From positions 248,001 through 312,000 of the forward strand of contig NZ_JAJSAR010000001.1 of NCBI RefSeq assembly GCF_021729085.1: a DNA stretch of 64,000 nt. The letters run 5' to 3'. Within the stretch, counting starts at the first letter, position 1; each line of letters starts with the position of its first letter. Below, piece after piece: positions 11,098 through 20,856 of the stretch. The DNA comes from Pseudohongiella sp. O18 (GTDB lineage Bacteria > Pseudomonadota > Gammaproteobacteria > Pseudomonadales > Pseudohongiellaceae). Made by a program: the position numbers and the translations under genes. The notes under the pieces are model-generated. The model did no database searches and was not told the origin of the DNA. It saw nothing but the letters and a program-made list of their open reading frames with translations.

Positions 11098-11131
11098 CTA
11101 CCTGCCGTTCCACACAAGCAGGAGATGACTC

Positions 11132-13324
11132 ATGGAAAATGCATTGAGACAAGCGGACCAGGATTTCAGCGCGATCGATCCGGCATTCAAAACCTTTCTG
11201 ACAGACGAAGTTCTGCCGCTGACGGGGCTCCAGCCAGAGGCGTTCTGGCAGGAGTTTCAGGCGCTAATTGAAGAGCTGTCGCCAAAGAACCAGGAACTGT
11301 TGGCTGAACGCGATCGACTGCAGCGACAGATTGACGACTGGCATAAACATCACCGCCATCAAACACACGATGCAGCAGCGTACCGAAACTTTCTGAGCGC
11401 CATTGGCTACCTGCAGGCTGAACCTGCAAAACTCAGAGTCTGCCCAACACCCGTGGACGAAGAGGTCGCCGAGATTGCCGGACCGCAACTGGTAGTCCCG
11501 CTGAAGAACGCCCGTTTCGCGATTAACGCCGCCAATGCGCGCTGGGGCAGTCTCTATGATGCCTTGTACGGATCTGACGCCATTGATTTGTCGGGCGATC
11601 TTGAGCCTGGCAAAAACTACAATCCTCTACGTGGCGCGGCTGTCATTGAGCGGGCAAGGGATTTCCTGGACGCGACCTTCCCGCTGGTGGAAGGTTCGCA
11701 CCACGAAGCCACCAGATATCTGGTCAAAGATGGTGAACTGGCCGTTAAACTGCAGCATTGCCGGATAACACACTTAAAACACCCAGAGCAGTGGGTAGGC
11801 ACGATCGGCGCTGATACAACACTGCGTTCAGTCTTTCTCCGCAACCACGGTCTGCATGTGGAAATTCGCATTGATCGCAGCACAAGCCCTGGCGCGGAAG
11901 ATCTGGCGGGCATTCAGGACATCATGCTGGAGTCGGCGCTGACAACCATCATGGACGCCGAAGATTCCGTTGCTGCCGTTGATGCTGAAGATAAAATCGA
12001 CGTGTATCGCAACTGGCTGGGCCTGATGCGCGGCGATTTGACAGCAAGCTTTGAAAAAGACGGCATCCGTCATATACGCACGCTCAATTGTGATCGTGTG
12101 ATCACCGCACGCGATGGTGCCAGACAGACACTGCGCGGTCGCTCATTGATGCTGATCCGTAATGTCGGCTTACTGATGAGCAGCGAACTTGTTCGTGATC
12201 GCGCTGGCAACGAGGTGCCGGAAGGCATCATCGACGCGGTTGTCACAGCCCTGATTGGCTCGCTTGATATCCGTGGCCCTTATCAGAAACGCAACTCCCA
12301 GTGCGGAAACATTTATATCGTCAAACCCAAATTGCATGGACCTGCGGAGGTGGCGTTTACCGATCAGTTGATGAGCCGGGTTGAGGATCTGCTGCGATTG
12401 CCACGCCACACCATCAAACTCGGCATCATGGATGAGGAACGACGTACAACCGTCAATCTGGCATCGTGCCTGGATCAGGCAAAACATCGCGTGGTTTTCA
12501 TCAACACGGGCTTTCTGGACCGAACCGGTGATGAAATACATACCTGCATGCAGGCTGGTGCCATATTGCCCAAGGATGAAATTAAAACGAGCCGCTGCAT
12601 TCAGGCCTACGAGGACCGCAATGTAGATATTGGCCTGGCCAGCGGGCTGAACCGCTGTGGTCAGATTGGCAAAGGCATGTGGCCAAAACCGGATAACATG
12701 GCTGAGATGCTGGCCAGCAAGCAGGCCCATCCCCGCGCGGGCGCCAGCACCGCCTGGGTACCCTCGCCCACGGCCGCGACGCTGCATGCATTGCACTATC
12801 ACCAGGTGGATGTAGCCGCAATGCAAGATCAATTGACGACCCGAACACGCGCCTCACTGGACGATATTCTGACGCCTCCGCTTCTTGGAATCAGTCGCGA
12901 GTTGAGCGCAACAGAGATACACAGCCAGCTCCAGAACAACATCCAGGGCATTCTGGGCTACGTGGTACGGTGGATAAACCAGGGCATTGGCTGCTCCAAG
13001 GTTCCGGATATTCATCAGGTTGGCCTGATGGAAGACAGAGCCACTCTGCGTATTTCCAGCCAGCATATTACCAACTGGCTATTGCATGGGCTGTGCACGC
13101 AGGATCAGGTCTTATCCATCATGGAAGAGATGGCGGAGCTGGTTGATCAGCAGAACCATGGCGACCCCGACTATCGTGCCATGACGCCAGCCCCCGCGGA
13201 CAGTCTCGCCTTTCAGGCCGCTCGCGAGTTGATCATGCGAGGCACCGATCAACCCAGCGGGTATACCGAACCCATTCTTCATCATTACCGGAAGCTGGCC
13301 AAACAGCAGCTGCGTAGCGCATAG
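11132..13324 (+). CDS. glcB: Malate synthase G
   Basis: A 730-residue isoform-G malate synthase that condenses glyoxylate with acetyl-CoA to malate in the glyoxylate shunt. Length and content fit: ARFAINAANARWGSLYDALYG near residue 130, NGL/FLRNHGLHVEIRIDR, SLMLIRNVG, MDEERRTTVNL, FINTGFLDRTGDEIHT with catalytic-site residues, and ARAGASTAWVPSPTAATLHALHYHQV-type sequence in the C-terminal third. AGGAG lies 8 bp before the ATG. aceA follows 58 bp later, so the two shunt enzymes are probably co-transcribed. Confidence 0.96.
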   Translation: MENALRQADQDFSAIDPAFKTFLTDEVLPLTGLQPEAFWQEFQALIEELSPKNQELLAERDRLQRQIDDWHKHHRHQTHDAAAYRNFLSAIGYLQAEPAKLRVCPTPVDEEVAEIAGPQLVVPLKNARFAINAANARWGSLYDALYGSDAIDLSGDLEPGKNYNPLRGAAVIERARDFLDATFPLVEGSHHEATRYLVKDGELAVKLQHCRITHLKHPEQWVGTIGADTTLRSVFLRNHGLHVEIRIDRSTSPGAEDLAGIQDIMLESALTTIMDAEDSVAAVDAEDKIDVYRNWLGLMRGDLTASFEKDGIRHIRTLNCDRVITARDGARQTLRGRSLMLIRNVGLLMSSELVRDRAGNEVPEGIIDAVVTALIGSLDIRGPYQKRNSQCGNIYIVKPKLHGPAEVAFTDQLMSRVEDLLRLPRHTIKLGIMDEERRTTVNLASCLDQAKHRVVFINTGFLDRTGDEIHTCMQAGAILPKDEIKTSRCIQAYEDRNVDIGLASGLNRCGQIGKGMWPKPDNMAEMLASKQAHPRAGASTAWVPSPTAATLHALHYHQVDVAAMQDQLTTRTRASLDDILTPPLLGISRELSATEIHSQLQNNIQGILGYVVRWINQGIGCSKVPDIHQVGLMEDRATLRISSQHITNWLLHGLCTQDQVLSIMEEMAELVDQQNHGDPDYRAMTPAPADSLAFQAARELIMRGTDQPSGYTEPILHHYRKLAKQQLRSA

Positions 13325-13382
13325 ATCCAAAATAAACCCATAAACACTTTAAGCATTGAATTTGCACACGGAGAGACCAGCA

Positions 13383-14978
13383 ATGAATTATCAGCAGGAA
13401 ATGAAACTGTCCAATAACATTCTCGGCCAGCAAGGGGTCAGTTGGAACACTATTAGCCCGGAGCACCTCACGCGCATGCGTTTGCAGAACCGGTTTCGCA
13501 GCGGCGTGGATATCGCCCGCTACACGGCGAACATCATGCGCGAAGACATGGCAGCCTATGACCGGGACCCAGCCCAGTACACACAGTCTCTGGGCTGCTG
13601 GCATGGATTCGTGGCACAGCAGAAAATGATTGCCATCAAACAGCATTTCGGCACGACACGTGGCCGTTACCTTTACCTGTCTGGGTGGATGGTCGCGGCA
13701 ATGCGTTCACAGTTCGGCCCCCTGCCGGACCAGTCGATGCACGAAAAAACAGCTGTGCCCGCGCTGATTGAGGAAATTTACACCTTCCTGAAACAGGCTG
13801 ATGCCCGCGAACTGAATCATCTGTTCAAGGAGCTGGATAGCGCCCGTGAATCCGGCGACCAGGTCGCCGAGCACGTGGCTTTAAGGAAGATCGACAACTT
13901 TCAGACCCATGTTGTACCCATCATCGCCGATATAGACGCTGGCTTTGGCAATGAAGAAGCTACTTATCTGTTGGCTAAACGCATGATTGAAGCCGGCGCC
14001 TGCTGTATCCAGATTGAGAACCAGGTTTCGGATGCAAAACAGTGTGGTCACCAGGACGGCAAAGTGACTGTTCCACATGAGGACTTCCTGGCCAAGATCA
14101 ATGCAGTGCGATATGCGTTTCTTGAGCTCGGCGTTGATGATGGCGTCATCGTGGCGCGAACCGACTCACTCGGCGCTGGCCTGACACAGAAGATTCCCGT
14201 CTCCAAAGCACCCGGTGATCTGGCTGATCAGTACAACGCCTTTATTGATGGAGAGCCAATCGAATCACTGGAGCAGCTGGCCGCCGGCGAGATGGCGCTG
14301 CGACAGGGCGCTGAGGTGATTAAGCCCCTGCGCATGCCGAATGGTCTGGTCCGGTTTAAACCCGGTTCAGGCGTAGATCGTGTAGTACTCGATTGTGTGA
14401 CCGCGCTACAGCATGGCGCTGACCTGCTCTGGATAGAAACTGAGAAACCCAACCTGGAGCAGATCGCCAACATGGTCTCCCGTATTCGGGAAATCGAGCC
14501 ATCCGCGAAACTTGTTTACAACAATAGCCCATCGTTCAACTGGACATTGAACTTTCGCCAGCAGGTCTTTGACGCCTGGCAGGCAGAGGGACGCGACACC
14601 AGTGCTTATGTGCGCGATCGCCTGATGGAAGACACCTATGATCAGACCGATCTGGCACAGCAGGCGGATCAATTGATACAGCAATTTCAGCGTGATGCCG
14701 CAGCCGAGGCAGGCGTGTTCCATCACCTGATTACATTACCGACCTATCACACCGCAGCTCTGTCCACCAATGACCTGGCACGTGGCTACTTTGGAGAACA
14801 GGGCATGCTGGCCTACGTTGAGAAAGTTCAGCGGCAGGAGATTCGCCGCAGTCTGGCCTGTGTCAAGCACCAGGACATGGCCGGATCGAATATTGGTGAC
14901 GACCACAAGGAGTACTTCGCTGGAGACAATGCGCTTAAGGCATCCGGCAAGGACAACACCATGAATCAGTTCGCCTGA
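13383..14978 (+). CDS. aceA: Isocitrate lyase
   Basis: A 531-residue isocitrate lyase, which cleaves isocitrate to glyoxylate and succinate. The catalytic signature is KQCGH with Lys219, Cys221 and His223, and DADIDAGFGN-type metal-binding sequence (IADIDAGFGNEEA) precedes it. It belongs to the longer (about 530-residue) class common in Pseudomonas rather than the 430-residue E. coli type. I chose the ATG at 13383 because GGAGAG lies 8 bp upstream; an in-frame TTG at 13356 lacks support. It works with GlcB to bypass the decarboxylating TCA steps during growth on two-carbon or fatty-acid substrates. Confidence 0.95.
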   Translation: MNYQQEMKLSNNILGQQGVSWNTISPEHLTRMRLQNRFRSGVDIARYTANIMREDMAAYDRDPAQYTQSLGCWHGFVAQQKMIAIKQHFGTTRGRYLYLSGWMVAAMRSQFGPLPDQSMHEKTAVPALIEEIYTFLKQADARELNHLFKELDSARESGDQVAEHVALRKIDNFQTHVVPIIADIDAGFGNEEATYLLAKRMIEAGACCIQIENQVSDAKQCGHQDGKVTVPHEDFLAKINAVRYAFLELGVDDGVIVARTDSLGAGLTQKIPVSKAPGDLADQYNAFIDGEPIESLEQLAAGEMALRQGAEVIKPLRMPNGLVRFKPGSGVDRVVLDCVTALQHGADLLWIETEKPNLEQIANMVSRIREIEPSAKLVYNNSPSFNWTLNFRQQVFDAWQAEGRDTSAYVRDRLMEDTYDQTDLAQQADQLIQQFQRDAAAEAGVFHHLITLPTYHTAALSTNDLARGYFGEQGMLAYVEKVQRQEIRRSLACVKHQDMAGSNIGDDHKEYFAGDNALKASGKDNTMNQFA

Positions 14979-15048
14979 CTCCAGAGCCTTGTTCCAAGGC
15001 CTGGAGGAGTTTCGACCAGGGAAGGTTGTCCAGTTGAATCGCACTGGC

Positions 15049-15075
15049 TGGCCGCATGGATGCGGCCATTTTTTT
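15049..15075 (+). terminator. Intrinsic terminator after aceA
   Basis: TGGCCGCAT (15049-15057) and ATGCGGCCA (15060-15068) form a 9-bp stem, directly followed by seven T residues (15069-15075). This is a strong rho-independent terminator for glcB-aceA. Confidence 0.88.
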
Positions 15076-15225
15076 GGATCCAACAAATGCTGCGTCTTCG
15101 AGCTAGTCGGGCACTGGCTCAACATTCTACGTGGCACAAGCTTGTACCGCGCAGGCCTTACGGGAACCGGCACATTGGTGATAAAGTCTGGCCACAGCCA
15201 ATAACAAAATCCGGGGCCAGACCAC

Positions 15226-16782
15226 GTGCAGGGACTCTTTGAAAGCATAAACCAGTTCTTCTCATTTATTGGCCCCATCTCCGACGCCGTCTGGGCGTTC
15301 CCCACTCAGTTCAGCATCTACAGCCAGATTCCTTTGCTGGGGCAAATGTCGTTTGCTGTGCTGCTGCTATTGGGCATGGGCGTCTGGTTCACCTGGCGCA
15401 CCGGTATTGTTCAGATACTGAGCTTTCGAGAGGCCGTTCCGATCATGCTGCGCAAGCAGGATCACGATGTTGGCATCAGCGCGTTGGCGTCTTTTCTACT
15501 CGGCCTTGCCATGCGCGCCGGGCCCGGCAATATCGTTGGAGTCACCGGTGCCATCACCGTCGGTGGACCAGGCGCCTTGTTCTGGATGTGGGTAGCAGCA
15601 CTGTTTGGTATGGCTACCGCTTTTATGGAGTCCGTCCTGGCGCAGCTCTTTAAAGAACGGAAGGATAATGAGTTTGTCGGTGGCCTGCCCTTCTATGGCC
15701 GTTATATCCTGGGCAACAGTCGCGCGGCAGGCATACTGTTAACTGTCGTCTTTATTACCTATGCGCTGTTTAACGTCCCGGCCCAGACCTTCAATGTATT
15801 CTCTGCAGTCAGCACCATCGCAACGACGGCTACCGGGCTGGAGTCCAACCCTCAGTCACCACTTTATTATGGCATTGCGATACTACTGGTCCTAAGTTGC
15901 GCCTGGATGATCATGGGGGGCATTCGTCGCGTCACGGCTTACACCAACGTGCTGGTCCCGGTGATGGCTGTGATTTTCTGTGGCATTTCAATGCTCATCA
16001 TTCTGATCAATGCGCCATTGGTACCCGGCTTTTTTGTGGCAGTGGTTAAAGGGGCTTTTGCGCCTGACGCCCTGTTTGGCGGCGCCATGGGAGTCGCATT
16101 GGCCGAGGGCGTGCGGCGCGGGCTGATGTCCAACGAAGCCGGCCAGGGCACCATCACCATGGCGGCTGCGGCCGCAGACAATAAACATCCCTGCGAACAG
16201 GGCTTCGTGCAAAGCCTGGGTGTATTCTTCGACACAATTGTCATTTGCACACTGACGGGTTTCATCGTCGTACTGGCTCAGGTATGGAGCGGTGCTGACG
16301 ATAGCGCCGCCTGGCAGGCGATGAGTGCATCACGTTTCGGAACCTATCTGGCATCAGTGCAGTCGTTACTGCCTGCCGCACTTACCGGCACAGTCACCAT
16401 TATCCTCGCCGTCTGTTATTGCCTGTTTGCCTTCACCACCTTGCTTGGCATGATTTCATTCGCCGAAATATCAGCCAATTTTATTTCCCGCTCGCCACAC
16501 TTCATAACTGGAATTCGTATCGCTGGCTCCCTGGTCTTTGTCCCGTTCGGAGCACTGTCCATGCTGGCGGGGTTGAATCTTGGCAATCTTTGGGCGATCA
16601 CCGACCTGACCAACATCATTATGGTGTATTTGAACATTCCAATTCTGATGCTCGGCGCGCCGATGGTTTATGCCGCCCTGGAGCACTACCGCAAGAAAGG
16701 TGGAGGTCTGTTCATTTCTGAGGAAATTGGCATCAAAACGGTGCACTGGACCAGGGAGAATCAACAACACCTGCCAAAATGA
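15226..16782 (+). CDS. Alanine/glycine:cation symporter (AGCS family)
   Basis: A 518-residue sodium-coupled amino-acid carrier with about 11 membrane helices. Family signatures are ASFLLGLAMRAGPGNIVGVTGAITVGGPGALFWMWVAALFGMATAF-type sequence around residues 85-135 and SNEAGQGT near residue 305. Translation probably starts at GTG 15226, preceded by CCGGGG. The substrate (alanine or glycine) is inferred from the family. It is separated from aceA by a terminator and is probably its own transcript. Confidence 0.88.
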   Translation: MQGLFESINQFFSFIGPISDAVWAFPTQFSIYSQIPLLGQMSFAVLLLLGMGVWFTWRTGIVQILSFREAVPIMLRKQDHDVGISALASFLLGLAMRAGPGNIVGVTGAITVGGPGALFWMWVAALFGMATAFMESVLAQLFKERKDNEFVGGLPFYGRYILGNSRAAGILLTVVFITYALFNVPAQTFNVFSAVSTIATTATGLESNPQSPLYYGIAILLVLSCAWMIMGGIRRVTAYTNVLVPVMAVIFCGISMLIILINAPLVPGFFVAVVKGAFAPDALFGGAMGVALAEGVRRGLMSNEAGQGTITMAAAAADNKHPCEQGFVQSLGVFFDTIVICTLTGFIVVLAQVWSGADDSAAWQAMSASRFGTYLASVQSLLPAALTGTVTIILAVCYCLFAFTTLLGMISFAEISANFISRSPHFITGIRIAGSLVFVPFGALSMLAGLNLGNLWAITDLTNIIMVYLNIPILMLGAPMVYAALEHYRKKGGGLFISEEIGIKTVHWTRENQQHLPK

Positions 16783-16939
16783 CGTATATGACAGCTTTGC
16801 CGCTAAAAAATACTTTTTTTTCTGGAATTTTTCTTTATTATGCGCGCTTGGCGGCAACAGAGCCTGCACCTCTGGCAGGTGGTCACACAAACGCCTTTAA
16901 ACTGACCTTGTATCCACAACCTGTTTCCCGAGGTTGCCT

Positions 16940-18379
16940 ATGTTGCTAGCTCTGGTTGTAGTTTATCTGCTTGTTTCCATTGGTATCGGTGTCGCCGCTG
17001 CGCGCAAAGTTCACTCGGCCAGTGACTTCATAACCGCCGGCCGCAGCCTGCCGATGTTCATGGTCATTGCCATGGTCTTCGCCACCTGGTTTGGTGCCGA
17101 GACTGTACTTGGCATCTCAGCGACTTTTCTGGACGAGGGCTTTCGAGGCCTGATTTCCGACCCGCTCGGCGCTGCCGCCTGTCTGGTGCTGTTCGGCCTG
17201 GTGTTTGCATTGCCGCTCTACCGTATGAAGTTGCTGACGCTGGGTGACTTCTTTTACTATCGCTACAACAAAAAAACCGAGATGGTGCTGTCCGCCTGCA
17301 TCATGCTTTCCTACCTGGGCTGGGTATCTGCTCAGGTCACCGCACTGGGTCTGGTCTTTAACGTCCTGTCGGAAGGCTCGGTAAGCATGACGGCTGGTAT
17401 GGTTATCGGCGCCGGTGTTGTGATGATATACACACTGGTCGGTGGTATGTGGTCAGTGGCCGTGACAACCACCGTGCAGATGGTGGTGATTGTTGCTGGC
17501 CTGCTGCTGGTTACCAGCTCCGCCACCAACATGGCCGGCGGTGTCGGAGAAGTCGTGGCCGCTGCTGCTGCCGAAGGCAAATTCGAGTGGCTGCCGGCCA
17601 TGGATCTGATCGACATTCTGGGTTGGACTGCAGCGCTGTTCACCCTGGCCTTGGGATCCATTCCACAGCAGGATGTTTTTCAGCGCGTGAATACATCAAA
17701 GAATGAGCGCGTGGCTGTCTGGGGTACAACTCTCGGCGGCGTGGCTTATTTCTTCTTCGCAGCTATCCCCCTGCTGCTGGCCTACAGCGCCAGCATGGTC
17801 GACCCAGCCGCAACAGAGGTCCTGATGGCTGAGGACTCCCAACTTGTGTTACCGAGCTTTGTGTTCACCCACATGCCCTTCTGGCTGCAGGTGGTCTTCT
17901 TTGGCGCCCTGCTGTCAGTCATCATGAGCACGGCATCCGGCACATTGCTGGCCCCTTCGGTTACCTTTACCGAAAACATTCTTCGCAACTTCATGCCGAA
18001 CATGACGGACAAACAGTTGCTGCTCTACACACGACTGACAGTTTTTGTGTTCACTATCATGGTGATCATCAATGCCGCAGCCTCGGACGGCAACATTCAT
18101 GCAATGGTCGAGAACGCCTACCGCATCACGCTGGCCGGCGTATTCATCCCGCTGACAGCCGGCCTGTTCTGGCGCCGCGCCAGCAACTTTGGCTGCACGC
18201 TTTCCATTGTTCTTGGCCTGGGAAGCTGGCTGCTGCTGGAAATCCTGTACCCGGAAATTCCGTTTGAGCCTCAATTTGTGGGTCTGGCCTTCAGCCTGGC
18301 CGGCATGATTTACGGCTCAATGGCGCGCCCCAATCCACACCGTGGCAATCACCGCGGACTGGCAGAGCCCCGGGGTTAA
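16940..18379 (+). CDS. Sodium:solute symporter (SSS family)
   Basis: A 479-residue SSS-family carrier with about 13 helices. The N-terminal ARKVHSASDFITAGRSLP and the FATWFGAETVLGIS region are typical, and later LGSIPQQDVFQRVNTSKNERVA matches the conserved cytoplasmic loop. The ATG at 16940 follows CCCGAGG; the in-frame TTG six bases upstream is less likely. The substrate cannot be told. It is the last gene before the tRNA-Ile2 locus and its island. Confidence 0.87.
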   Translation: MLLALVVVYLLVSIGIGVAAARKVHSASDFITAGRSLPMFMVIAMVFATWFGAETVLGISATFLDEGFRGLISDPLGAAACLVLFGLVFALPLYRMKLLTLGDFFYYRYNKKTEMVLSACIMLSYLGWVSAQVTALGLVFNVLSEGSVSMTAGMVIGAGVVMIYTLVGGMWSVAVTTTVQMVVIVAGLLLVTSSATNMAGGVGEVVAAAAAEGKFEWLPAMDLIDILGWTAALFTLALGSIPQQDVFQRVNTSKNERVAVWGTTLGGVAYFFFAAIPLLLAYSASMVDPAATEVLMAEDSQLVLPSFVFTHMPFWLQVVFFGALLSVIMSTASGTLLAPSVTFTENILRNFMPNMTDKQLLLYTRLTVFVFTIMVIINAAASDGNIHAMVENAYRITLAGVFIPLTAGLFWRRASNFGCTLSIVLGLGSWLLLEILYPEIPFEPQFVGLAFSLAGMIYGSMARPNPHRGNHRGLAEPRG

Positions 18380-18412
18380 TCGCCATCACTGGCAACTTGC
18401 GGGTTTGGCCTT

Positions 18413-18418
18413 TATAAT
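18413..18418 (+). promoter_or_regulatory. -10 element of the tRNA-Ile2 promoter
   Basis: A perfect TATAAT lies 43 bp before the first (truncated) tRNA copy, with a weak TGGCAA 17 bp upstream. A GCCCCC/GGGGGC hairpin (18434-18453) lies in the leader. No comparable promoter is obvious in the 96 bp before the intact tRNA, which is probably transcribed from here. Confidence 0.5.
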
Positions 18419-18460
18419 CCGCCATTCGTTTTCGCCCCCGCGCTCGTGGGGGCTCAAAAC

Positions 18461-18500
<40 letters not shown>

Positions 18501-18596
18501 ACGCCGGCCTGATGAAATAATGCAGAATGGGTACAATACCTTACATGCAGAAGGCCGCAGCCAAGTAAGTACAGGTGTAAGAGAAAGTCATTTATC

Positions 18597-18673
<77 letters not shown>

Positions 18674-18714
18674 ATTCAAAGCCTCTTGCCGCATGGCCTG
18701 AGGCTCTCGGCTAT

Positions 18715-18756
18715 ACTTACACCAAAGCAAGCTGAACTTACACCAAGGCAAGCTGA
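18715..18756. repeat. Tandem 21-bp repeat with CTTACACC
   Basis: Two 21-bp units (18715-18735 and 18736-18756) differ at one base. Each begins ACTTACACCAA and ends GCAAGCTGA. The second unit encodes the C-terminal QLALV and stop of the methyltransferase on the minus strand; the first is an extra copy beyond the stop. Read on the minus strand, each contains TTGGTGTAAG, a motif also found near the other att junctions. Confidence 0.85.
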
Positions 18757-19667
18757 GAACTGGCCTCCTCTAGAGTTATTTCTCCGAATTCAATTGCCAT
18801 GACCATTTGACCTATGAACTTAGCTATGGGAGGCGAGACTGCGTTGCCAATGAATCTCCCTCGGCGACCGTCCAGCCCTCTGGGAACCCCATCAGTTTCT
18901 CGCACTCTGTCCATGTCAAGTTTCTGGCCACATAGTATTGGTCGGTCTGTATGGCCTCCTTGATGCTTTCCAGTTTGGGCGCGTATCGTGGGGCTATAGC
19001 TTCGTGCCTTGGTATACCCGAAGCCTCCGCGACGTTGAACCAAAAGCGGAGCGTCTGAAATAAACTCTTTCTGAAAATTGGATCGAGTTTTCCGCCCCGT
19101 CCCGCTCGACGCTCTCGGCGTATCACTCCTAAGCAGTTGGCCGCCGTCAAGATAGAACTTATAGGCACTTTCCGACTGATAACTTCCGATAAAGAATATT
19201 CTCTCTCGGTTGTGGGGAAGACCCGCGCTGAGAGTGTTGCACGAAAACCAGGTCCCCATATACCCGATCTTTTGGAGCTCGTCGATAACTGCCTCAAAGG
19301 CTTCCCCTCCGTCGGCGCTGAGTAGTCCCGAGACATTTTCAAGGACAATCCATCTTGGCGTAGCTTGTCTAATAAGATCGGTAATACGGTAAAAGAGTCC
19401 AGATCGCGCCCCAGAGAGTCCCTCTCTTTGTGAATTGGCGTGACTGAGGTCTTGACAAGGCCACCCCGCTGCCCAGACATCTGCTTCCGGGATTGCGTCG
19501 ATTTCGAGGGTAGTGATGTCGCCATGGAGAGGTACCTCCGGCCAATGCCGTTTGAGAATCTGTTGACAGTACGGGTCTATTTCACAATGGAAGACTGGAG
19601 TCAGGCCAGCCTGCTGGAAACCAAGATCAAAGCCTCCAATTCCTGCAAAGAACGATGCAAATTTCAT
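18738..19667 (-). CDS. C5-cytosine DNA methyltransferase (motif IX out of frame)
   Basis: A 309-residue C5-MTase. Motif I is FAGIGGFDLGF, motif IV has GWPCQDLS with the catalytic cysteine, motif VI is LENV, motif VIII is LPHNRERIFFIG, and motif X is IGNAVSPPIAKFIG. Between them, the expected motif IX RNLTWTECEKLMGFPEGWT is present but in the +1 frame (18857-18928), while the open frame encodes an unrelated sequence (DMDRVRETDGVPRG). Two compensating indels, or sequence errors, would explain this. It pairs with the divergent HNH nuclease 87 bp away as a type II restriction-modification system. The recognition site is unknown. Confidence 0.85.
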   Translation of the reverse strand: MKFASFFAGIGGFDLGFQQAGLTPVFHCEIDPYCQQILKRHWPEVPLHGDITTLEIDAIPEADVWAAGWPCQDLSHANSQREGLSGARSGLFYRITDLIRQATPRWIVLENVSGLLSADGGEAFEAVIDELQKIGYMGTWFSCNTLSAGLPHNRERIFFIGSYQSESAYKFYLDGGQLLRSDTPRASSGTGRKTRSNFQKEFISDAPLLVQRRGGFGYTKARSYSPTIRAQTGKHQGGHTDRPILCGQKLDMDRVRETDGVPRGLDGRRGRFIGNAVSPPIAKFIGQMVMAIEFGEITLEEASSQLALV

Positions 19668-19754
19668 AGGTTAATTCGACTACTTTCATATAAGTTGCTG
19701 ATGGCTTATTATTCAAGACATTATAGCATCTAGCAAACGAGTATTTTGATTTGT

Positions 19755-20507
19755 ATGGTAGCACGAAGCAGGGCAAGCAAGGGGTTCCTTTTACCGCCAG
19801 CGACAACTGCAAACATATCAGCAGATCGCAGGAAACAATGGCTCGACAACGCTAATGCCAATTTTGTGGCTCACGGGCAATCAAACAAGATAATCTACAG
19901 GATGATTCTTGAGCTTCTTTGGCCCGAGGGAAGCGGAATCCCTGGCCCTCACATCCCTCAGTCGGAAGTTAGAGCAGTTATTGACCAGGCGAGAGAGCAA
20001 GAAGGTAAAGAAGCCTATATAGATCCGTTCCGACGTCTCAGGGAGCTGCAAGGAGAAGAGGGTTTCACATGCATAGTCAAGGAAGGAACGAAATACCAGT
20101 TACAATCACTTGAAGTGGGTTCAAAGCGCACACCTAGGGAAAAGCCTTCAGCTAGCCTATGGAGACAGATTCAAGAAGCCTCTAACTTTAAATGCTTACA
20201 CTGCGGCAAACAAGCTCCTGACGTTAAATTGAGTCCGGACCACAGAGTTCCCAGATCGAGAGGTGGCGGGAATGAAGAGAGCAATTGGCAGCCGCTATGT
20301 GAACAATGCAACAACTTGAAAAGCTCATCTTGCCAAGGTTGCGACCTTAACTGTTACGTTTGCTCTTGGGCTTTCCCTGAAACTTACAAGTCAATCATTA
20401 TTGATGACAACAATAAAGCCCAAATCAAAAGACTTGCAGACAGTAAGGGTCAGCACCAATCAGACCTGGTGAACGAGATTCTACGCAACCACTTCAGCAG
20501 ACTTTAG
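19755..20507 (+). CDS. HNH restriction endonuclease
   Basis: A 250-residue protein with a C-terminal zinc-type HNH nuclease. CLHCGK (first Cys pair), SPDHRVPRSRGG (catalytic His), NWQPLCEQCNN (second Cys pair, Asn) fit the fold, and an extra CQGCDLNCYVC cluster follows. The N-terminal 120 residues (with DPFRRLRELQGEEGF) look like a target-recognition region. The ATG at 19755 is preferred to an in-frame TTG at 19746. Divergent placement next to the methyltransferase makes it the likely restriction enzyme. The gene is AT-richer than its surroundings. No C-protein controller gene is seen. Confidence 0.82.
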   Translation: MVARSRASKGFLLPPATTANISADRRKQWLDNANANFVAHGQSNKIIYRMILELLWPEGSGIPGPHIPQSEVRAVIDQAREQEGKEAYIDPFRRLRELQGEEGFTCIVKEGTKYQLQSLEVGSKRTPREKPSASLWRQIQEASNFKCLHCGKQAPDVKLSPDHRVPRSRGGGNEESNWQPLCEQCNNLKSSSCQGCDLNCYVCSWAFPETYKSIIIDDNNKAQIKRLADSKGQHQSDLVNEILRNHFSRL

Positions 20508-20533
20508 CGCTAGATTGCATATAATGTCCTTGA

Positions 20534-20854
20534 CTATCGTGTGGTTGATTCGGCCTGTTCTCGCTTGTGCTTCAGGTAGTCACGCTGACCCACATCTAGC
20601 TGCTTCTTGTGGTCACGGTACAGCCGTTCATGCTCCGCTTGGGTATTCTCCTGCTGAGTAGGGAAGAGGTCATTAGCAGGCTTGTCCATAAACTCCCAGG
20701 TTGCTTCCTGCAGCTTTATCTGACTGACCACAGCCTCAGCCGTCCATGCTTCAATTGTCATGATCGGCAGAAAGTCTGCGCGGGGCCGGGTGTTACTCCG
20801 AGCCTGTTCCACCCGCTCCAACCGCTTTAGGAGCGTGGCTGGTATCCGGCGCAT
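20534..20854 (-). CDS. Island hypothetical protein, 106 aa
   Basis: I do not recognise this protein. The ATG at 20854 lies 2 bp after the stop of the preceding gene, which suggests coupling; an in-frame TTG at 20875 would extend it by 7 residues. It is charged, starts MRRIPATLLKRLERVEQ, which resembles a short helical N-terminus, and its second half is rich in Glu, Gln and Lys (probable helix or coiled coil). Last gene of the minus-strand series in the island. Confidence 0.6.
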   Translation of the reverse strand: MRRIPATLLKRLERVEQARSNTRPRADFLPIMTIEAWTAEAVVSQIKLQEATWEFMDKPANDLFPTQQENTQAEHERLYRDHKKQLDVGQRDYLKHKREQAESTTR

Positions 20855-20856
20855 GG

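Noticed and set aside
12170-12832. 220-codon minus-strand ORF
   Set aside because: Antisense shadow of malate synthase G with His/Cys-rich unnatural composition.
18715-18756. Tandem 21-bp repeat as a CRISPR start
   Set aside because: Only two adjacent units without spacers, and the second is coding for the methyltransferase tail. No cas genes are present.
18824-19525. 233-codon minus-strand ORF inside the methyltransferase
   Set aside because: It is not a separate gene. It is the +1 frame of the methyltransferase and matches the family only over motif IX.
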